Source of the DNA: Ornithinicoccus hortensis
GTDB taxonomy: Bacteria > Actinomycetota > Actinomycetes > Actinomycetales > Dermatophilaceae
Direction: 5' to 3'
NCBI RefSeq assembly: GCF_006716185.1
Contig: NZ_VFOP01000001.1
Coordinates: 3,348,001 to 3,412,000 of the forward strand
DNA length: 64,000 nucleotides
Shown here piece after piece: positions 1-9,753 of the stretch. Numbering within the stretch: position 1 is the first letter of the stretch; every line of letters begins with the position of its first letter. Both the position numbers and the translations under genes were made by a program. The notes under the pieces are model-generated. The model did no database searches and was not told where the DNA came from. It worked only from the letters and a program-made list of their open reading frames with translations.

Positions 1-1
1 C

Positions 2-538
2 AGCAAGGTGGTCCAGCGGCTGGAGGGCACCACGATCGGTCCCGGTCTGGACGACCCCGACCTGGGCCCGCTGGTCTCGGCCAAGCAGTGGGAGCGGGTC
101 TCCAGCTTCTTCACCGACCTGGGCCAGGGCGAGGTCCTCACCGGCGGCGGACGCCCCGCGGACGAGGCGCTCGCCGAGGGCGCCTACTTCGCCCCCACCG
201 TCGTCGACGGTGTCGACCCGCACAGCCGGATCGCGCAGGAGGAGGTCTTCGGACCGGTCCTGGCGGCGATGACCTTCACCGACGAGGACGAGGCGGTCGC
301 GCTGGCCAACTCCACCGAATACGGCCTGCTCGCCGCGCTGTGGACCCGCGACCTGAGCCGCGCGCACCGGTTGGCCGGCCGGGTGCGCGCCGGTCAGGTC
401 TTCGTCAACAACTACGGCGCGGGCGGCGGCGTGGACCTGCCGTTCGGCGGGTTCGGCAAGTCGGGCTACGGCCGGGAGAAGGGCCTGGAGGCCCTCGAGT
501 CCTTCACCCAGACCAAGACCGTCGTGATCAAGTTGTGA
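2..538 (+). CDS. NAD(P)-dependent aldehyde dehydrogenase, C-terminal part (5' end outside window)
   Basis: This is the last ~178 residues of an aldehyde dehydrogenase, which oxidises an aldehyde to a carboxylic acid with NAD(P)+. The family motif EEVFGPV is seen near nt 240 and the C-terminal PFGGFGKSGYGREKG block near nt 437-481, followed by the usual oligomerisation tail ending in KTVVIKL. The catalytic Cys and the general-base Glu lie before the window, so activity cannot be judged. The reading frame is open from the first bases. The substrate cannot be told from this part. The next gene starts 60 bases downstream on the same strand but is unrelated in function. Confidence 0.93.
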   Translation, partial: SKVVQRLEGTTIGPGLDDPDLGPLVSAKQWERVSSFFTDLGQGEVLTGGGRPADEALAEGAYFAPTVVDGVDPHSRIAQEEVFGPVLAAMTFTDEDEAVALANSTEYGLLAALWTRDLSRAHRLAGRVRAGQVFVNNYGAGGGVDLPFGGFGKSGYGREKGLEALESFTQTKTVVIKL

Positions 539-598
539 GTCCGGCCGGATCGACATACCTGCTGCGCCGCACCGGACGAGAATGTTCTACTGGCTGAC

Positions 599-1624
599 AT
601 GACCGACGCGACCGCGCCCCCGGCGCCGCCACCGTCCGCGCCACCCGGCACCGCGATCGAGGTCGAGGGGCTGTCCAAGAAGTTCGGGGACTTCGCCGCC
701 GTCGACGACCTCTCCTTCCGCGTCCAGCCCGGACGGATCACCGGGTTCCTCGGCCCGAACGGCGCCGGCAAGACCACGACCCTGCGGATGTTGCTGGGCC
801 TGATCCGGCCCTCCGCCGGACGCGGGTTGATCGGGGGGCAGCGGTATGCCGACCTGCCGGCCCCGCTCTCGACCGTCGGCGCAGCGCTCGAGGCCACCAA
901 CTTCCACCCCGGGCGGACGGGTCGCAACCACCTGCGGGTGCTGGCGGCCACGCACCGCATCCCCGACGCCAGGGTCGACGAACTCCTGGAGCTGGTGGGG
1001 ATCCCCGCGGCCGCGCGCAAGCGGGCCGGGGGTTACTCGATGGGTATGCGGCAGCGGCTCGGTCTCGCGGCCGCCCTCCTCGGCGACCCGGACGTGCTGA
1101 TCCTGGACGAGCCGGCCAACGGCCTGGACCCCGAGGGGATCCGCTGGCTGCGGGGGCTGCTGCGGCACCTGGCCGGCGGCGGCAAGACCATCCTCGTCTC
1201 CTCGCACCTGCTCAGCGAGGTGGAGCAGACGGTCGACGACGTCGTGATCATCGCGAACGGCCAGCTGGTCCGGCAGGGCTCCATGGACGACCTGCACGGG
1301 GACCCCAACACGCTGCTGCGCACGTCCGACGCCGACCGGCTGCTGCGGATGCTGCGCGAGGGCGGGTTCACCGCCGACCACAGCCCCGAGCACGGTCCCG
1401 GGGCGCTGCGCGTGGTCGGGGACGACATGGTGCGGATCGGCGACCTCGCGCTCGCCGGGGGTGCCCCGGTCCACGAGATGCGCACGCTGCGCACCGACCT
1501 GGAGCGCCTCTACTTCGAACTCACCGAGTCCCCGCAGCACCAGAACCGCAACCGGGCCGGGGCCGGCCCGGGTCCCGAAGGGGTAGGACCGATGAACACC
1601 GTCGACGGGGAGGACCAGCGATGA
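599..1624 (+). CDS. ABC-2 type transporter ATP-binding protein
   Basis: This is the ATPase subunit of an ABC-2 type exporter (341 aa). The sequence shows Walker A GPNGAGKTT at about residues 52-60, the drug-exporter form of the signature (YSMGMRQRL, about 146-154), Walker B VLILDEP near 166 and the H-loop VSSH near 200. The C-terminal ~100 residues are a variable domain. There is no clear Shine-Dalgarno; the start fits the first family residues after a short Pro/Ala-rich N-terminus. Its stop overlaps the ATG of the permease gene by four bases (ATGA), so the two are translationally coupled. The substrate is unknown; BcrA-like drug or lipid exporters are the nearest family. Confidence 0.92.
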   Translation: MTDATAPPAPPPSAPPGTAIEVEGLSKKFGDFAAVDDLSFRVQPGRITGFLGPNGAGKTTTLRMLLGLIRPSAGRGLIGGQRYADLPAPLSTVGAALEATNFHPGRTGRNHLRVLAATHRIPDARVDELLELVGIPAAARKRAGGYSMGMRQRLGLAAALLGDPDVLILDEPANGLDPEGIRWLRGLLRHLAGGGKTILVSSHLLSEVEQTVDDVVIIANGQLVRQGSMDDLHGDPNTLLRTSDADRLLRMLREGGFTADHSPEHGPGALRVVGDDMVRIGDLALAGGAPVHEMRTLRTDLERLYFELTESPQHQNRNRAGAGPGPEGVGPMNTVDGEDQR

Positions 1625-2454
1625 TCGCCCTCGTCCGTTCCGAGTTGCTGAAGTACCGCTCCACCCGGCTGTTCTGGGGGATGCTGATCGGGATGTTCCT
1701 CACCGGCGCCGCGTTCGCCGCGATCGGTGCGGCGTTCACCATCTACGGCGAGATGCCGATGGGTGGCCAGACGGTCGAGATGCGGTCCCTGGTGCCCGAC
1801 GAGACGCTGGTCCGGCAGACATATACCGGCGGCATCCAGTTGGGTTACCTGCTGGCCCTGGTCATCGGGGTGCTCTCGATCGGCCAGGAGTTCCGGCACA
1901 AGACCGCCACCGGGACCTTCCTGGCCGCGCCCCGCCGCAGCCGGGTGATCGCTGCCAAGGTGATCTCGCTGATCGTGATCGGTGCCGTCAACGGCGTGGT
2001 CCACCTGGCCGGCGCGATGATCGGCGGCGGCGCGCTGCTGGCGGCCAACGGCATCCCGCTGTTCCCCGGCCCCGGCGGCCTGGTCCGCACCCTGGCGCTG
2101 GCCCTGCTGGTGCTCGGGCTCTGGGCATTGATGGGCCTGGGCATCGGGGTGCTGATCCCGAACCAGATCGCCGCGCTCCTGGTGGCGATCGCCTTCGCCT
2201 GGATCGTGGAGCCGCTGGTCGGCTTCGGCCTCAGCCTGGTGGACGGCGGGTCCGAGGTGGCCCGGTTCTTCCCCAGCCAGGCGACCTCGGCGGCCCTGGA
2301 CACCTTCGGCGGGATGGACGCCTCGGCGGCCGAACAGATGGGTGCCTCCGGCGACCAACTGGCCTGGTGGGCCGGGGCCCTGGTGCTCCTCGCATACGCC
2401 GCGGTCATGACCGCGATCGGCACCTGGTTGACGCGCCGCCGCGACATCGTCTGA
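1621..2454 (+). CDS. ABC-2 type transporter permease
   Basis: This is a 277-aa integral membrane protein and the partner of the preceding ATPase. It has a short cytoplasmic N-terminus (IALVRSELLKYRSTR, typical of ABC-2 permeases), then about six hydrophobic segments: residues ~18-40, ~70-95, ~110-135, ~155-180, ~180-205 and ~245-268. The ATG overlaps the stop of the ATPase gene. No substrate-binding protein or regulator lies beside it, which fits an exporter rather than an importer. Confidence 0.88.
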   Translation: MIALVRSELLKYRSTRLFWGMLIGMFLTGAAFAAIGAAFTIYGEMPMGGQTVEMRSLVPDETLVRQTYTGGIQLGYLLALVIGVLSIGQEFRHKTATGTFLAAPRRSRVIAAKVISLIVIGAVNGVVHLAGAMIGGGALLAANGIPLFPGPGGLVRTLALALLVLGLWALMGLGIGVLIPNQIAALLVAIAFAWIVEPLVGFGLSLVDGGSEVARFFPSQATSAALDTFGGMDASAAEQMGASGDQLAWWAGALVLLAYAAVMTAIGTWLTRRRDIV

Positions 2455-2500
2455 CGCGTCTGGCGACTCGGCCGACCCGGGGGCCCACGAAGTGGCCGCG

Positions 2501-2520
2501 GCGGGCTAGGCTTAGCCCGC
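2501..2520 (+). promoter_or_regulatory. kgd upstream hairpin with embedded -10 box
   Basis: A perfect 8-bp inverted repeat, GCGGGCTA and TAGCCCGC, encloses a 4-base loop. The bases TAGGCT at 2507-2512 fit a TANNNT -10 box, giving a predicted start near 2519 and a 45-base leader with a GAGGAAG ribosome site for kgd. The hairpin could also end the exporter operon. No good -35 box is seen. Confidence 0.4.
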
Positions 2521-2563
2521 AGAAGATCGTCTGTCAACCATGTGAGGAAGAGGCGCGGACGCC

Positions 2564-5500
2564 GTGGCAGCACAGCCCCCCAGCAGTGACAATCCCCTGG
2601 CCGACTTCGGAGCCAACGAGTGGCTCGTGGAATCGATGTACGAGCAGTTCCAGGCCGATGAGTCCTCCGTAGCCCCCGAGTGGCGGGCGTTCTTCGCCAC
2701 CTTCACCCCCGGCGACGCCGGCAGCAACGGCACGACGGCAGGTGACGGCGACCGGCCCGGCACCGGGTCCGCGACGAGCAAGGCCGCCAAGAGCGAGCCC
2801 GCCAAGACCACGGCCGCGCCGGAGAAGTCCGCCGCGCCGAAGCAGCCCGCCGCCAAGGCGGCACCGGCCAAGGCCGAGCCCGCCAAGGCCGAAACCGCCA
2901 AGAGGGACGCGACCAAGTCCGAGACATCCAAGTCCGAGTCCGCCAAGGGCGAGGGCTCCCCCACCCCCCGGGACGCCCCGGCCCGCAGGGACGCCGGGCC
3001 CCAGGAGGCGGCCCAGGTCACCCGGCTGCGCGGGGCGACCGCGCGGGTGGTCACCAACATGGAGTCCTCCCTGGAGGTCCCGACGGCGACCAGCCTGCGG
3101 GCCGTGCCGGCCAAGCTGCTGATCGACAACCGGATCGTGATCAACAACCACCTGTCCCGCAGCCGCGGCGGCAAGGTGTCCTTCACCCACCTCATCGGCT
3201 ACGCCATGGTCAAGGCCCTGGCCGCGATGCCGGAGATGAACTACAGCTACGCCGAGCAGGACGGCAAGCCCGCCCTGGTCGTGCCCGCGCACGTCAACCT
3301 CGGCCTGGCCATCGACGTCCCGAAGCCGGACGGCAGCCGGCAGCTCTTGGTGCCCAGCATCAAGAGCGCCGAGCGGATGGACTTCGCCAACTTCTGGGGC
3401 GCCTACGAGGACCTGGTCCGCAAGGCCCGCGACAACAAGCTGACACTCGAGGACTTCCAGGGCACCACGGTCTCGCTGACCAACCCCGGCGGCATCGGGA
3501 CGGTCTCTTCCGTGCCGCGGCTGATGCAGGGGCAGGGCGCCATCATCGGCGTCGGCTCGCTGGACTACCCGGCCGAGTGGCAGGGCTCCAGCCCCCAGCT
3601 GATCGCGAACAACGCGGTGAGCAAGGTGCTCACCCTCACCTCGACATACGACCACCGGATCATCCAGGGCGCCCAGTCCGGGGAGTTCCTGCGGGTGCTG
3701 CACCAGCTGTTGCTGGGCTCCGACGGGTTCTACGACGAGATCTTCACCTCGCTGCGGATCCCCTACGAGCCGGTCCGGTGGGCACCGGACATCACGGCCA
3801 CGCACGACGACGACGTGTCCAAGGCGTCGCGGGTGCAGGAGCTGATCCACTCCTACCGGGTGCGCGGTCACCTGATGGCCGACACCGACCCGCTGGAGTA
3901 CCGCCAGCGGCGGCACCACGACCTCGACATCACCAACCACGGGTTGACCCTGTGGGACCTGGAGCGGTCGTTCCCGACCGGCGGTTTCGGCGGCACACCG
4001 CGGCTGACGCTGCGCAAGATCCTGGGCATCCTGCGCGACTCCTACTGCCGCACCGTCGGCATCGAGTACATGCACATCCAGGACCCGGAGCAGCGGGCCT
4101 GGATCCAGCAGCGGGTCGAGGTCCCCTACGAGAAGACCTCGGCCGACGAGCAGCTGCGCATCCTGCGCCGGCTGAACGCCGCGGAGGCCTTCGAGACCTT
4201 CCTGCAGACCAAGTTCGTCGGGCAGAAGCGGTTCAGCCTCGAGGGCGGCGAGTCGGTCATCGCGCTGCTGGACCAGATCCTGACGATGTCCGCCGAGGAG
4301 GACCTCGACGAGGTCTGCATCGGTATGCCGCACCGCGGCCGGCTCAACGTGCTGGCCAACCTGGCCGGCAAGTCCTACGGGCAGATCTTCCGCGAGTTCG
4401 AGGGCAAGCAGGCCCCGGGCTCGGTCCAGGGCTCGGGTGACGTGAAGTACCACCTGGGCACGGAGGGCGAGTTCACCACCGAGAGCGGCAAGACCACCAA
4501 GGTCTACCTGGCCGCCAACCCCTCCCACCTGGAGGCGGTCAACCCGGTTCTCGAGGGCATCACCCGGGCCAAGCAGGACCGGCTCGACCTCGCGGGCGAA
4601 GCGTTCACCGTGCTCCCCGTGCTGCTGCACGGCGACGCCGCGTTCGCCGGCCAGGGTGTGGTCGCCGAGACCCTCAACCTGTCCCAGCTGCGCGGCTACC
4701 GCACCGGCGGCACCATCCACGTGGTCATCAACAACCAGGTCGGATTCACCACCAGCCCGAGCTCCTCCCGCTCCAGCGTCTACTGCACCGACGTGGCGCG
4801 GATGGTGCAGGCACCGATCTTCCACGTCAACGGGGACGACCCCGAGGCGTGCGTGCGGGTCGCCGAGCTGGCCTACGAGTTCCGGCAGGCGTTCCACAAG
4901 GACGTCGTGATCGACATGGTCTGCTACCGCCGCCGCGGTCACAACGAGGGCGACGACCCCTCGATGACCCAGCCGCTGATGTACGACCTGATCGAGTCCA
5001 AGCGCTCGGTCCGCAAGCTCTACACCGAGGCGCTGATCGGTCGCGGTGACATCACCGTGGACGACGCGGAGGCCGCGCTGCGCGACTACCAGCGCCAGCT
5101 GGAGCAGGTGTTCACCGAGACCAAGGCCGCGCTGCGCGGCGAGGACGGCGACTCCCGCGGTCTGGACCGCCCCCGTGCCCAGGAGGAGGACGAGGCGGCG
5201 CCGGTCACCAAGCACAAGAGCGCGATCAGCGCCGAGACCCTGCAGCGCATCGGCGACGCCTTCAGCGACACACCGGAGGGCTTCACGGTCCACCCCAAGC
5301 TCGCGCAGCTGATGCAGCGTCGCACCGAGATGACCCGCGAGGGCGGGATCGACTGGGCGATGGGCGAGCTGATCGCGATCGGGTCGCTGCTCATGGAGGG
5401 CACCCCGGTCCGGCTGGCCGGCCAGGACTCCCGCCGCGGCACCTTCGTGCAGCGGCACGCGGTCCTGACCGACAAGAAGACCGCGGATGAGTGGACGCCG

Positions 5501-6382
5501 TTGCTCCACCTGACCGAGGACCAGGCCAAGCTGTGGATCTACGACTCGCTGCTCAGCGAGTATGCCGCGATGGGCTTCGAGTACGGCTACTCGGTGGAGC
5601 GTCCGGACGCCCTGGTGATGTGGGAGGCCCAGTTCGGCGACTTCGTCAACGGCGCCCAGACGATCATCGACGAGTTCATCTCCTCCTCGGAGCAGAAGTG
5701 GAACCAGCGTTCCTCGGTCGTGCTGCTGCTGCCGCACGGCTACGAGGGGCAGGGACCGGACCACTCCTCCGCGCGGATCGAGCGCTTCCTACAGCTGTGC
5801 GCCGAGGAGAACATGCGGGTGGCCTACCCGTCCACGCCCGCCTCCTACTTCCACCTGCTGCGTCGGCAGGCGTTCGGTCGCCCGCGCCGGCCGCTCGTGG
5901 TGTTCACCCCGAAGGCGATGCTGCGGCTGAAGGCGGCCGCCAGCAAGCCGGAGGACTTCACCGAGGGCCGCTGGCAGCCGGTGCTCCCGCCGCGCCCGGT
6001 GGCCGACGCCTCGAAGGTCACCCGTGTCCTGCTCGCCTCGAGCAAGCTGGTGCACGACCTGGAGGACGACAGGGCCAAGCGCGAGGACGAGGGCACCGTG
6101 GTGCTGCCGGTCGAGCAGCTCTACCCGGTCCCCGGCCGGGAGATCGCCGAGGCGGTCCGGGCCTTCCCCAACGCCGAGCTGGTCTGGGTGCAGAACGAGC
6201 CGAAGAACCAGGGCGCCTGGCCGTTCATGGCGATCAACCTGCCCGAGGCCCTGGCCGAGTTCGGCGAGACCCGCCCGCTGCGGGTCGGCGCCCGCCCGGC
6301 CTCGGCGTCGCCGGCCACCGGATCGGGCAAGGCGCACGCCGCTGAGCAGCAGGTGCTGCAGGACGAGGCCTTCGCCCGCTGA
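2564..6382 (+). CDS. kgd: multifunctional 2-oxoglutarate decarboxylase/dehydrogenase E1-E2 (Kgd)
   Basis: This is the actinobacterial fused 2-oxoglutarate metabolism enzyme (1272 aa) of the TCA cycle, in which an E2-type succinyltransferase domain precedes a thiamine-diphosphate E1 domain. The order seen is an E1o N-terminal helix (residues 1-45), a long Lys/Ala/Pro/Ser linker (about 50-140), the acyltransferase domain (about 155-390, with DHRIIQGA near 360), then E1. E1 shows HRGRLNVL near 590, the ThDP/Mg2+ motif [10 protein letters not shown] near 688 and NNQVGF near 722. Mycobacterial homologues are about 1230 aa, so the linker is slightly longer here. The GTG start has GAGGAAG upstream. 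A strong two-way terminator follows. Confidence 0.98.
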   Translation: MAAQPPSSDNPLADFGANEWLVESMYEQFQADESSVAPEWRAFFATFTPGDAGSNGTTAGDGDRPGTGSATSKAAKSEPAKTTAAPEKSAAPKQPAAKAAPAKAEPAKAETAKRDATKSETSKSESAKGEGSPTPRDAPARRDAGPQEAAQVTRLRGATARVVTNMESSLEVPTATSLRAVPAKLLIDNRIVINNHLSRSRGGKVSFTHLIGYAMVKALAAMPEMNYSYAEQDGKPALVVPAHVNLGLAIDVPKPDGSRQLLVPSIKSAERMDFANFWGAYEDLVRKARDNKLTLEDFQGTTVSLTNPGGIGTVSSVPRLMQGQGAIIGVGSLDYPAEWQGSSPQLIANNAVSKVLTLTSTYDHRIIQGAQSGEFLRVLHQLLLGSDGFYDEIFTSLRIPYEPVRWAPDITATHDDDVSKASRVQELIHSYRVRGHLMADTDPLEYRQRRHHDLDITNHGLTLWDLERSFPTGGFGGTPRLTLRKILGILRDSYCRTVGIEYMHIQDPEQRAWIQQRVEVPYEKTSADEQLRILRRLNAAEAFETFLQTKFVGQKRFSLEGGESVIALLDQILTMSAEEDLDEVCIGMPHRGRLNVLANLAGKSYGQIFREFEGKQAPGSVQGSGDVKYHLGTEGEFTTESGKTTKVYLAANPSHLEAVNPVLEGITRAKQDRLDLAGEAFTVLPVLLHGDAAFAGQGVVAETLNLSQLRGYRTGGTIHVVINNQVGFTTSPSSSRSSVYCTDVARMVQAPIFHVNGDDPEACVRVAELAYEFRQAFHKDVVIDMVCYRRRGHNEGDDPSMTQPLMYDLIESKRSVRKLYTEALIGRGDITVDDAEAALRDYQRQLEQVFTETKAALRGEDGDSRGLDRPRAQEEDEAAPVTKHKSAISAETLQRIGDAFSDTPEGFTVHPKLAQLMQRRTEMTREGGIDWAMGELIAIGSLLMEGTPVRLAGQDSRRGTFVQRHAVLTDKKTADEWTPLLHLTEDQAKLWIYDSLLSEYAAMGFEYGYSVERPDALVMWEAQFGDFVNGAQTIIDEFISSSEQKWNQRSSVVLLLPHGYEGQGPDHSSARIERFLQLCAEENMRVAYPSTPASYFHLLRRQAFGRPRRPLVVFTPKAMLRLKAAASKPEDFTEGRWQPVLPPRPVADASKVTRVLLASSKLVHDLEDDRAKREDEGTVVLPVEQLYPVPGREIAEAVRAFPNAELVWVQNEPKNQGAWPFMAINLPEALAEFGETRPLRVGARPASASPATGSGKAHAAEQQVLQDEAFAR

Positions 6383-6433
6383 CCCACCTGGCCCGGCCGA
6401 GGCGTCGGTCAGCTGGGGCCCGGCACTCGTCAC

Positions 6434-6491
6434 GGACGCACGCGAGAGGGGCACGACCACCGTGGTGGTCGTGCCCCTCTCCGGTGCGTCC
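6434..6491. terminator. bidirectional terminator between kgd and dctM
   Basis: An 18-bp perfect inverted repeat has left arm GAGAGGGGCACGACCACC at 6444-6461 and its complement at 6464-6481. After a 2x2 internal loop it is extended by a further 8 bp (GGACGCAC at 6434-6441 with GTGCGTCC at 6484-6491). It sits between two convergent genes. There is no U-tract, as is common for actinobacterial terminators. Confidence 0.85.
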
Positions 6492-6505
6492 TTCGGGGAG
6501 CCGGG

Positions 6506-7870
6506 CTATCCGCCGGTGGCGACGCCGCTGGAGTAGAGCTTCTCGGGCAGCCAGGTGATGATCTCGGGGAAGACGGAGAACAACACGAGGGCCAGCGCGA
6601 GGATTCCGACGTAGGGCAGCGCACCGATCAGGACTTCCTTGAGCGGGATGTCCGGGGCGATCCCCTTGATCACGTAGAGGTTCAGGCCGACCGGCGGGGT
6701 GATCAGGCCCATCTCCATGTTGATGGTCATCAGCACCCCGAACCAGATCGGGTCGAAGCCGAGGGTCAGGATCACCGGCAGCAACACCGGGGTGACCATC
6801 ACGATGATCGACACCGGCGGCAGGAAGCAGCCCATCACCAACAGGATCACGTTGATGATCAGCATGACCACCCACTTGTTCATGTCCAGGTCGGTCACCA
6901 GGGTGGCCAGGTCCTGCGGGATCCGCAGGTAGCTCAGCACCACGGCGATCACGGCCGAGAAGCAGGTGATCAGCAGGATCATCGTGCTCTGGTTGGTGGT
7001 CTCGAGCAGGACCTTGATCAGGTCCTTGCCGCGCAGTCCCCGGTAGCCGATCCCGATCAGGGCCATCACCAGGACCACGCCGACCGCGGCGGCCTCGCTC
7101 GGGGTCGCGATGCCCCGGTAGAGGACGAACAGGACCGCGAAAACCAGCAGCGCGAAGGGCACCACCTTGGCCAGGCTGACGAACCGGTCCGGCCAGGAGT
7201 ACAGCCGCGCCGTGACCTTGCGGGCACCGTGGTGCGGCAGCACGTCCGGACGGCTCGCCCGACGCTCCTCCATCCGGGTCGCGATGAAGATCCAGATGCA
7301 GAACATCGCGGTGATCACGATGCCGGGGATGATGCCGCCGGCGAAAAGCTGTCCGATCGACTGCTCCGCCGCGATGCCGTAAAGGATCAACGTCACGCTG
7401 GGCGGGATCAGGATGCCGAGGGTTCCACCGGCGGCGACGGCACCCGTGGCGATCCGGGAGGAGTAGCCCCGGGTCGCCATCTCCGGGATGGCGACCCGGC
7501 CGATCGCGGCGGCGGTGGCCGCGCTGGCACCGGTGAGCGCGGCGAAGATGGCCGAGGCCAGCACGCTGCTCATCGCCAGCCCGCCCTTGACCCGGGACAA
7601 CCAGGCCTCACCGGCCTCGAAGAGCTGCTTGCTGGCCGTCGACCCGCCGAACAGGTTGCCCATCAGCACGAACAGCGGGATGGCGAGCAACCCGAAGTCG
7701 TTCATCGAGTCGAAGACCATTTTGCCGAATAGGTCGAACTGGTCCGGCCCGAGGAAGATGACGATGGACAGGATGGCCGTGATGGCCAGCGCGAAGGCGA
7801 TCGGCATGCCGGTCAGGAACAGCACCATCGCCATCGCCAGGATGATGCCGCCTTGGGCGAAGGAGCTCAT
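6506..7870 (-). CDS. dctM: TRAP transporter large permease (DctM)
   Basis: This is the 454-aa large membrane subunit of a tripartite ATP-independent periplasmic (TRAP) transporter, which uses an ion gradient to import a carboxylate or similar acid presented by the binding protein. About 12 hydrophobic segments span the length, and the family signatures GRVAIPEM and TLGILIPPSVTLILYGI are visible. The ATG overlaps the dctQ stop by four bases. It is the last gene of the dctP-dctQ-dctM unit. The family carries dicarboxylates, sialic acid, keto acids and malonate, so the substrate must be taken from context (CoA-transferase and carboxyltransferase nearby). Confidence 0.95.
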   Translation of the reverse strand: MSSFAQGGIILAMAMVLFLTGMPIAFALAITAILSIVIFLGPDQFDLFGKMVFDSMNDFGLLAIPLFVLMGNLFGGSTASKQLFEAGEAWLSRVKGGLAMSSVLASAIFAALTGASAATAAAIGRVAIPEMATRGYSSRIATGAVAAGGTLGILIPPSVTLILYGIAAEQSIGQLFAGGIIPGIVITAMFCIWIFIATRMEERRASRPDVLPHHGARKVTARLYSWPDRFVSLAKVVPFALLVFAVLFVLYRGIATPSEAAAVGVVLVMALIGIGYRGLRGKDLIKVLLETTNQSTMILLITCFSAVIAVVLSYLRIPQDLATLVTDLDMNKWVVMLIINVILLVMGCFLPPVSIIVMVTPVLLPVILTLGFDPIWFGVLMTINMEMGLITPPVGLNLYVIKGIAPDIPLKEVLIGALPYVGILALALVLFSVFPEIITWLPEKLYSSGVATGG

Positions 7871-8544
7871 CGGCCGGCCTCCGTGTCGTCGTCGGTGGGT
7901 CGCGGTTCGTCCTGGGCGGCCGCCTCGGCCTCCGCTTCGGCCCCTGCCTCGGCTTCCGCCGCGGCCGCGACGCCGATCTGTTCGATCTCCTGCTCGACGA
8001 CCGCCTTCTCACCGCCGTGGCCCATCAGCATGACCTCGGACATCGGGATCTTGCCGGTCAGTCCCCTGACCCCGTCGACGATCATCGCGACGTACTGCAG
8101 CGCGACCGCGCCCATCCCGACCGGCAGGATCGTGTAGACGACCGACAGCGGCGCCCGCCACGCGGTGGAGGAGGTGAAGCCGCCCTCATAGGCCTCGAGC
8201 CAGATCTTGAACGAGGTCCAGAAGACGATGAGGACCACGCCCAGGCAGAGCACCGCGGTGACCAGCCGCAGGATCAGCTGGGGGCGTGGCCCCAGCGCCT
8301 CGACGACCAGGTCGACGCCCACGTGCGCGTGGTGCTTCAACCCGTAGGCGGCCCCCACGAAGGTGACGAACATCAGCAGGTAGATGGTCAGTTCGGTCTG
8401 CCAGACCGTCGGCGCCCCGAGGAAGTAGCGGGCGGTGACCGCCTGGACGGTCACCGCCGTCGCCGCCAGCAGGGCAATGCCGCACAGGTAGCCGGTGAGC
8501 TCGGAGAGGGCGTTGGCCCACCGGAAGGTGAGGATCGACTTCAT
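7867..8544 (-). CDS. dctQ: TRAP transporter small permease (DctQ) with acidic C-terminal tail
   Basis: This is the 225-aa small membrane subunit of the TRAP transporter. It has four hydrophobic segments in the first ~175 residues, with the family-typical VTVQAVTARYFLG and GLKHHAHVGVDLVVEAL stretches. The last ~45 residues form a low-complexity Glu/Ala/Asp tail, which is unusual because DctQ proteins normally end soon after the fourth helix. The tail's reading frame runs right into the dctM overlap. It starts 3 bases after the dctP stop, so the three genes form one transcript. Confidence 0.92.
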   Translation of the reverse strand: MKSILTFRWANALSELTGYLCGIALLAATAVTVQAVTARYFLGAPTVWQTELTIYLLMFVTFVGAAYGLKHHAHVGVDLVVEALGPRPQLILRLVTAVLCLGVVLIVFWTSFKIWLEAYEGGFTSSTAWRAPLSVVYTILPVGMGAVALQYVAMIVDGVRGLTGKIPMSEVMLMGHGGEKAVVEQEIEQIGVAAAAEAEAGAEAEAEAAAQDEPRPTDDDTEAGR

Positions 8545-8547
8545 CGG

Positions 8548-9606
8548 TCAGTCGTGTTGTTCCTGGGCGAGCTCCAGCAACTCGGCACCACCCTCGACAT
8601 CCGCGGCGTAGGCATCCCACTGCTTCTGCGCCAGCTCCAGCCACTCGTCGAAGGCGGCGTCGTCCATCTGGACGACCTCGACGCCGGCGTCCGCGAAGAT
8701 CTTCTCGACCCGGGCGTCGTCCTCCTCGGAGGCGGTGTAGGCGTAGTCCTGCAGGTCCGCACCGACCTTGTCGACGGCGGCCTGCTGGTCCGAGCACAGC
8801 TTCTCGTAGGAGCCGGTGGAGATGATCAGCGGCTCGAACATGAACCAGAAGGTGTTCTCGGTCGGCGAGGTGAAGGACTTCACCTGCTCCTGCAGGTTGT
8901 AGGAGGCGAACGAGCCGGTCGAGGTGACGGCGGCGTCCAGGACCCCGGTCTGCATCGCGGTGTAGATCTCGTTGCTGGGCAGGCTGGAAATGCCCGCGCC
9001 CGCGTCCTCGAGCATGAACTCCACATAGGAGCCGGCGGCCCGCATCGTCATGCCGGGCTCGACGTCGGAGGGGCTCACGATCGGGTCGGTCTTGGACCCG
9101 ATCGCGCCGGCGTTCCACACCCAGGTGAGCAGGTGGGCGCCGTTCTCCTCCATGTTGGCCACCAGCGCGTCGCCGATCGGGCTGCCCTCCCAGGACTGCG
9201 CCTGCGCGTGGTTGCGCACCAGGCCGGGCATCAGCGTGACGCTCCACTCCGGCACCCGGCCGGAGGCGTAGTCCAGCGGGAAGACCGACATGTCGATCGA
9301 GCCGTTCATCATCGCGTCGTACTGCTCGGTGGACTTGGACAGCGTGCTGTTCGGGAAGACCTGGACCTTGACCTGTCCGTCGGTCTCCTCCTCCACCCCC
9401 TCGGCGAACTTCTGGGCGATCAGGGACCGGAAGTCCCCGTCCTCACCCGTTGCCTCGGGCCACTGGTGCGACAGCCGCAGCGTCACGTCCTCGCAGTCGC
9501 CGCCAGCCGTGCTGCCGCTGTCGTCGCCACCGCCACCGCCGCATGCTGCGAGCACCAGGCTCGAGCCGAGGGCCAGGGCCACCAGGGGCGAGATTGGGTT
9601 CCTCAT
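8548..9606 (-). CDS. dctP: TRAP transporter substrate-binding lipoprotein (DctP)
   Basis: This is the 352-aa extracytoplasmic solute receptor of the TRAP system. It has a lipoprotein signal peptide with lipobox LAAC (Cys22), a Gly/Asp/Ser-rich linker, then the DctP fold starting at VTLRLSHQWPEATG. The Arg in GMTMRAAGSY (near residue 184) is in the position that binds the substrate carboxylate in known DctP proteins. An organic acid substrate is therefore expected. It is first in its operon, with its own promoter and a candidate GntR operator just upstream. Confidence 0.95.
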   Translation of the reverse strand: MRNPISPLVALALGSSLVLAACGGGGGDDSGSTAGGDCEDVTLRLSHQWPEATGEDGDFRSLIAQKFAEGVEEETDGQVKVQVFPNSTLSKSTEQYDAMMNGSIDMSVFPLDYASGRVPEWSVTLMPGLVRNHAQAQSWEGSPIGDALVANMEENGAHLLTWVWNAGAIGSKTDPIVSPSDVEPGMTMRAAGSYVEFMLEDAGAGISSLPSNEIYTAMQTGVLDAAVTSTGSFASYNLQEQVKSFTSPTENTFWFMFEPLIISTGSYEKLCSDQQAAVDKVGADLQDYAYTASEEDDARVEKIFADAGVEVVQMDDAAFDEWLELAQKQWDAYAADVEGGAELLELAQEQHD

Positions 9607-9648
9607 TGATCCGTCCTCCCTCGAGGGACTACTCCGTCCCAGGGCGCC

Positions 9649-9663
9649 AGTGGCCTATCCACT
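9649..9663. promoter_or_regulatory. candidate GntR operator at dctP promoter
   Basis: The inverted repeat AGTGG-CCTAT-CCACT lies immediately downstream of the predicted dctP transcription start, where a repressor would block the polymerase. The same 15-bp pattern (ATTGG-CCTAG-CCAAT) occurs at 12460-12474 between caiB and gntR. Ten core bases, TGGCCTA plus CCA, are shared and the outer bases change in a compensated way. Confidence 0.7.
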
Positions 9664-9675
9664 AGTCCTCGCTGG

Positions 9676-9704
9676 ACAGTAGCCACGGTCACAGCGCAGG
9701 TCAA
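9676..9704 (-). promoter_or_regulatory. dctP promoter
   Basis: On the minus strand a -35 box TTGACC (9704-9699) is separated by exactly 17 bases from a -10 box TACTGT (9681-9676). The predicted start is near 9669, giving a ~63-base leader that contains the operator at 9649-9663. Confidence 0.65.
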
Positions 9705-9753
9705 GAAACAACACACACGTATGCCGATCCGTTGCGAAGCCGTGATCCTCCGG

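Noticed and set aside
2534-5764. 1076-residue open frame antisense to kgd
   Set aside because: It is the mirror of kgd codon structure in GC-rich DNA; its product is Gly/Arg/Leu/His-rich with no domain, and kgd is certain.
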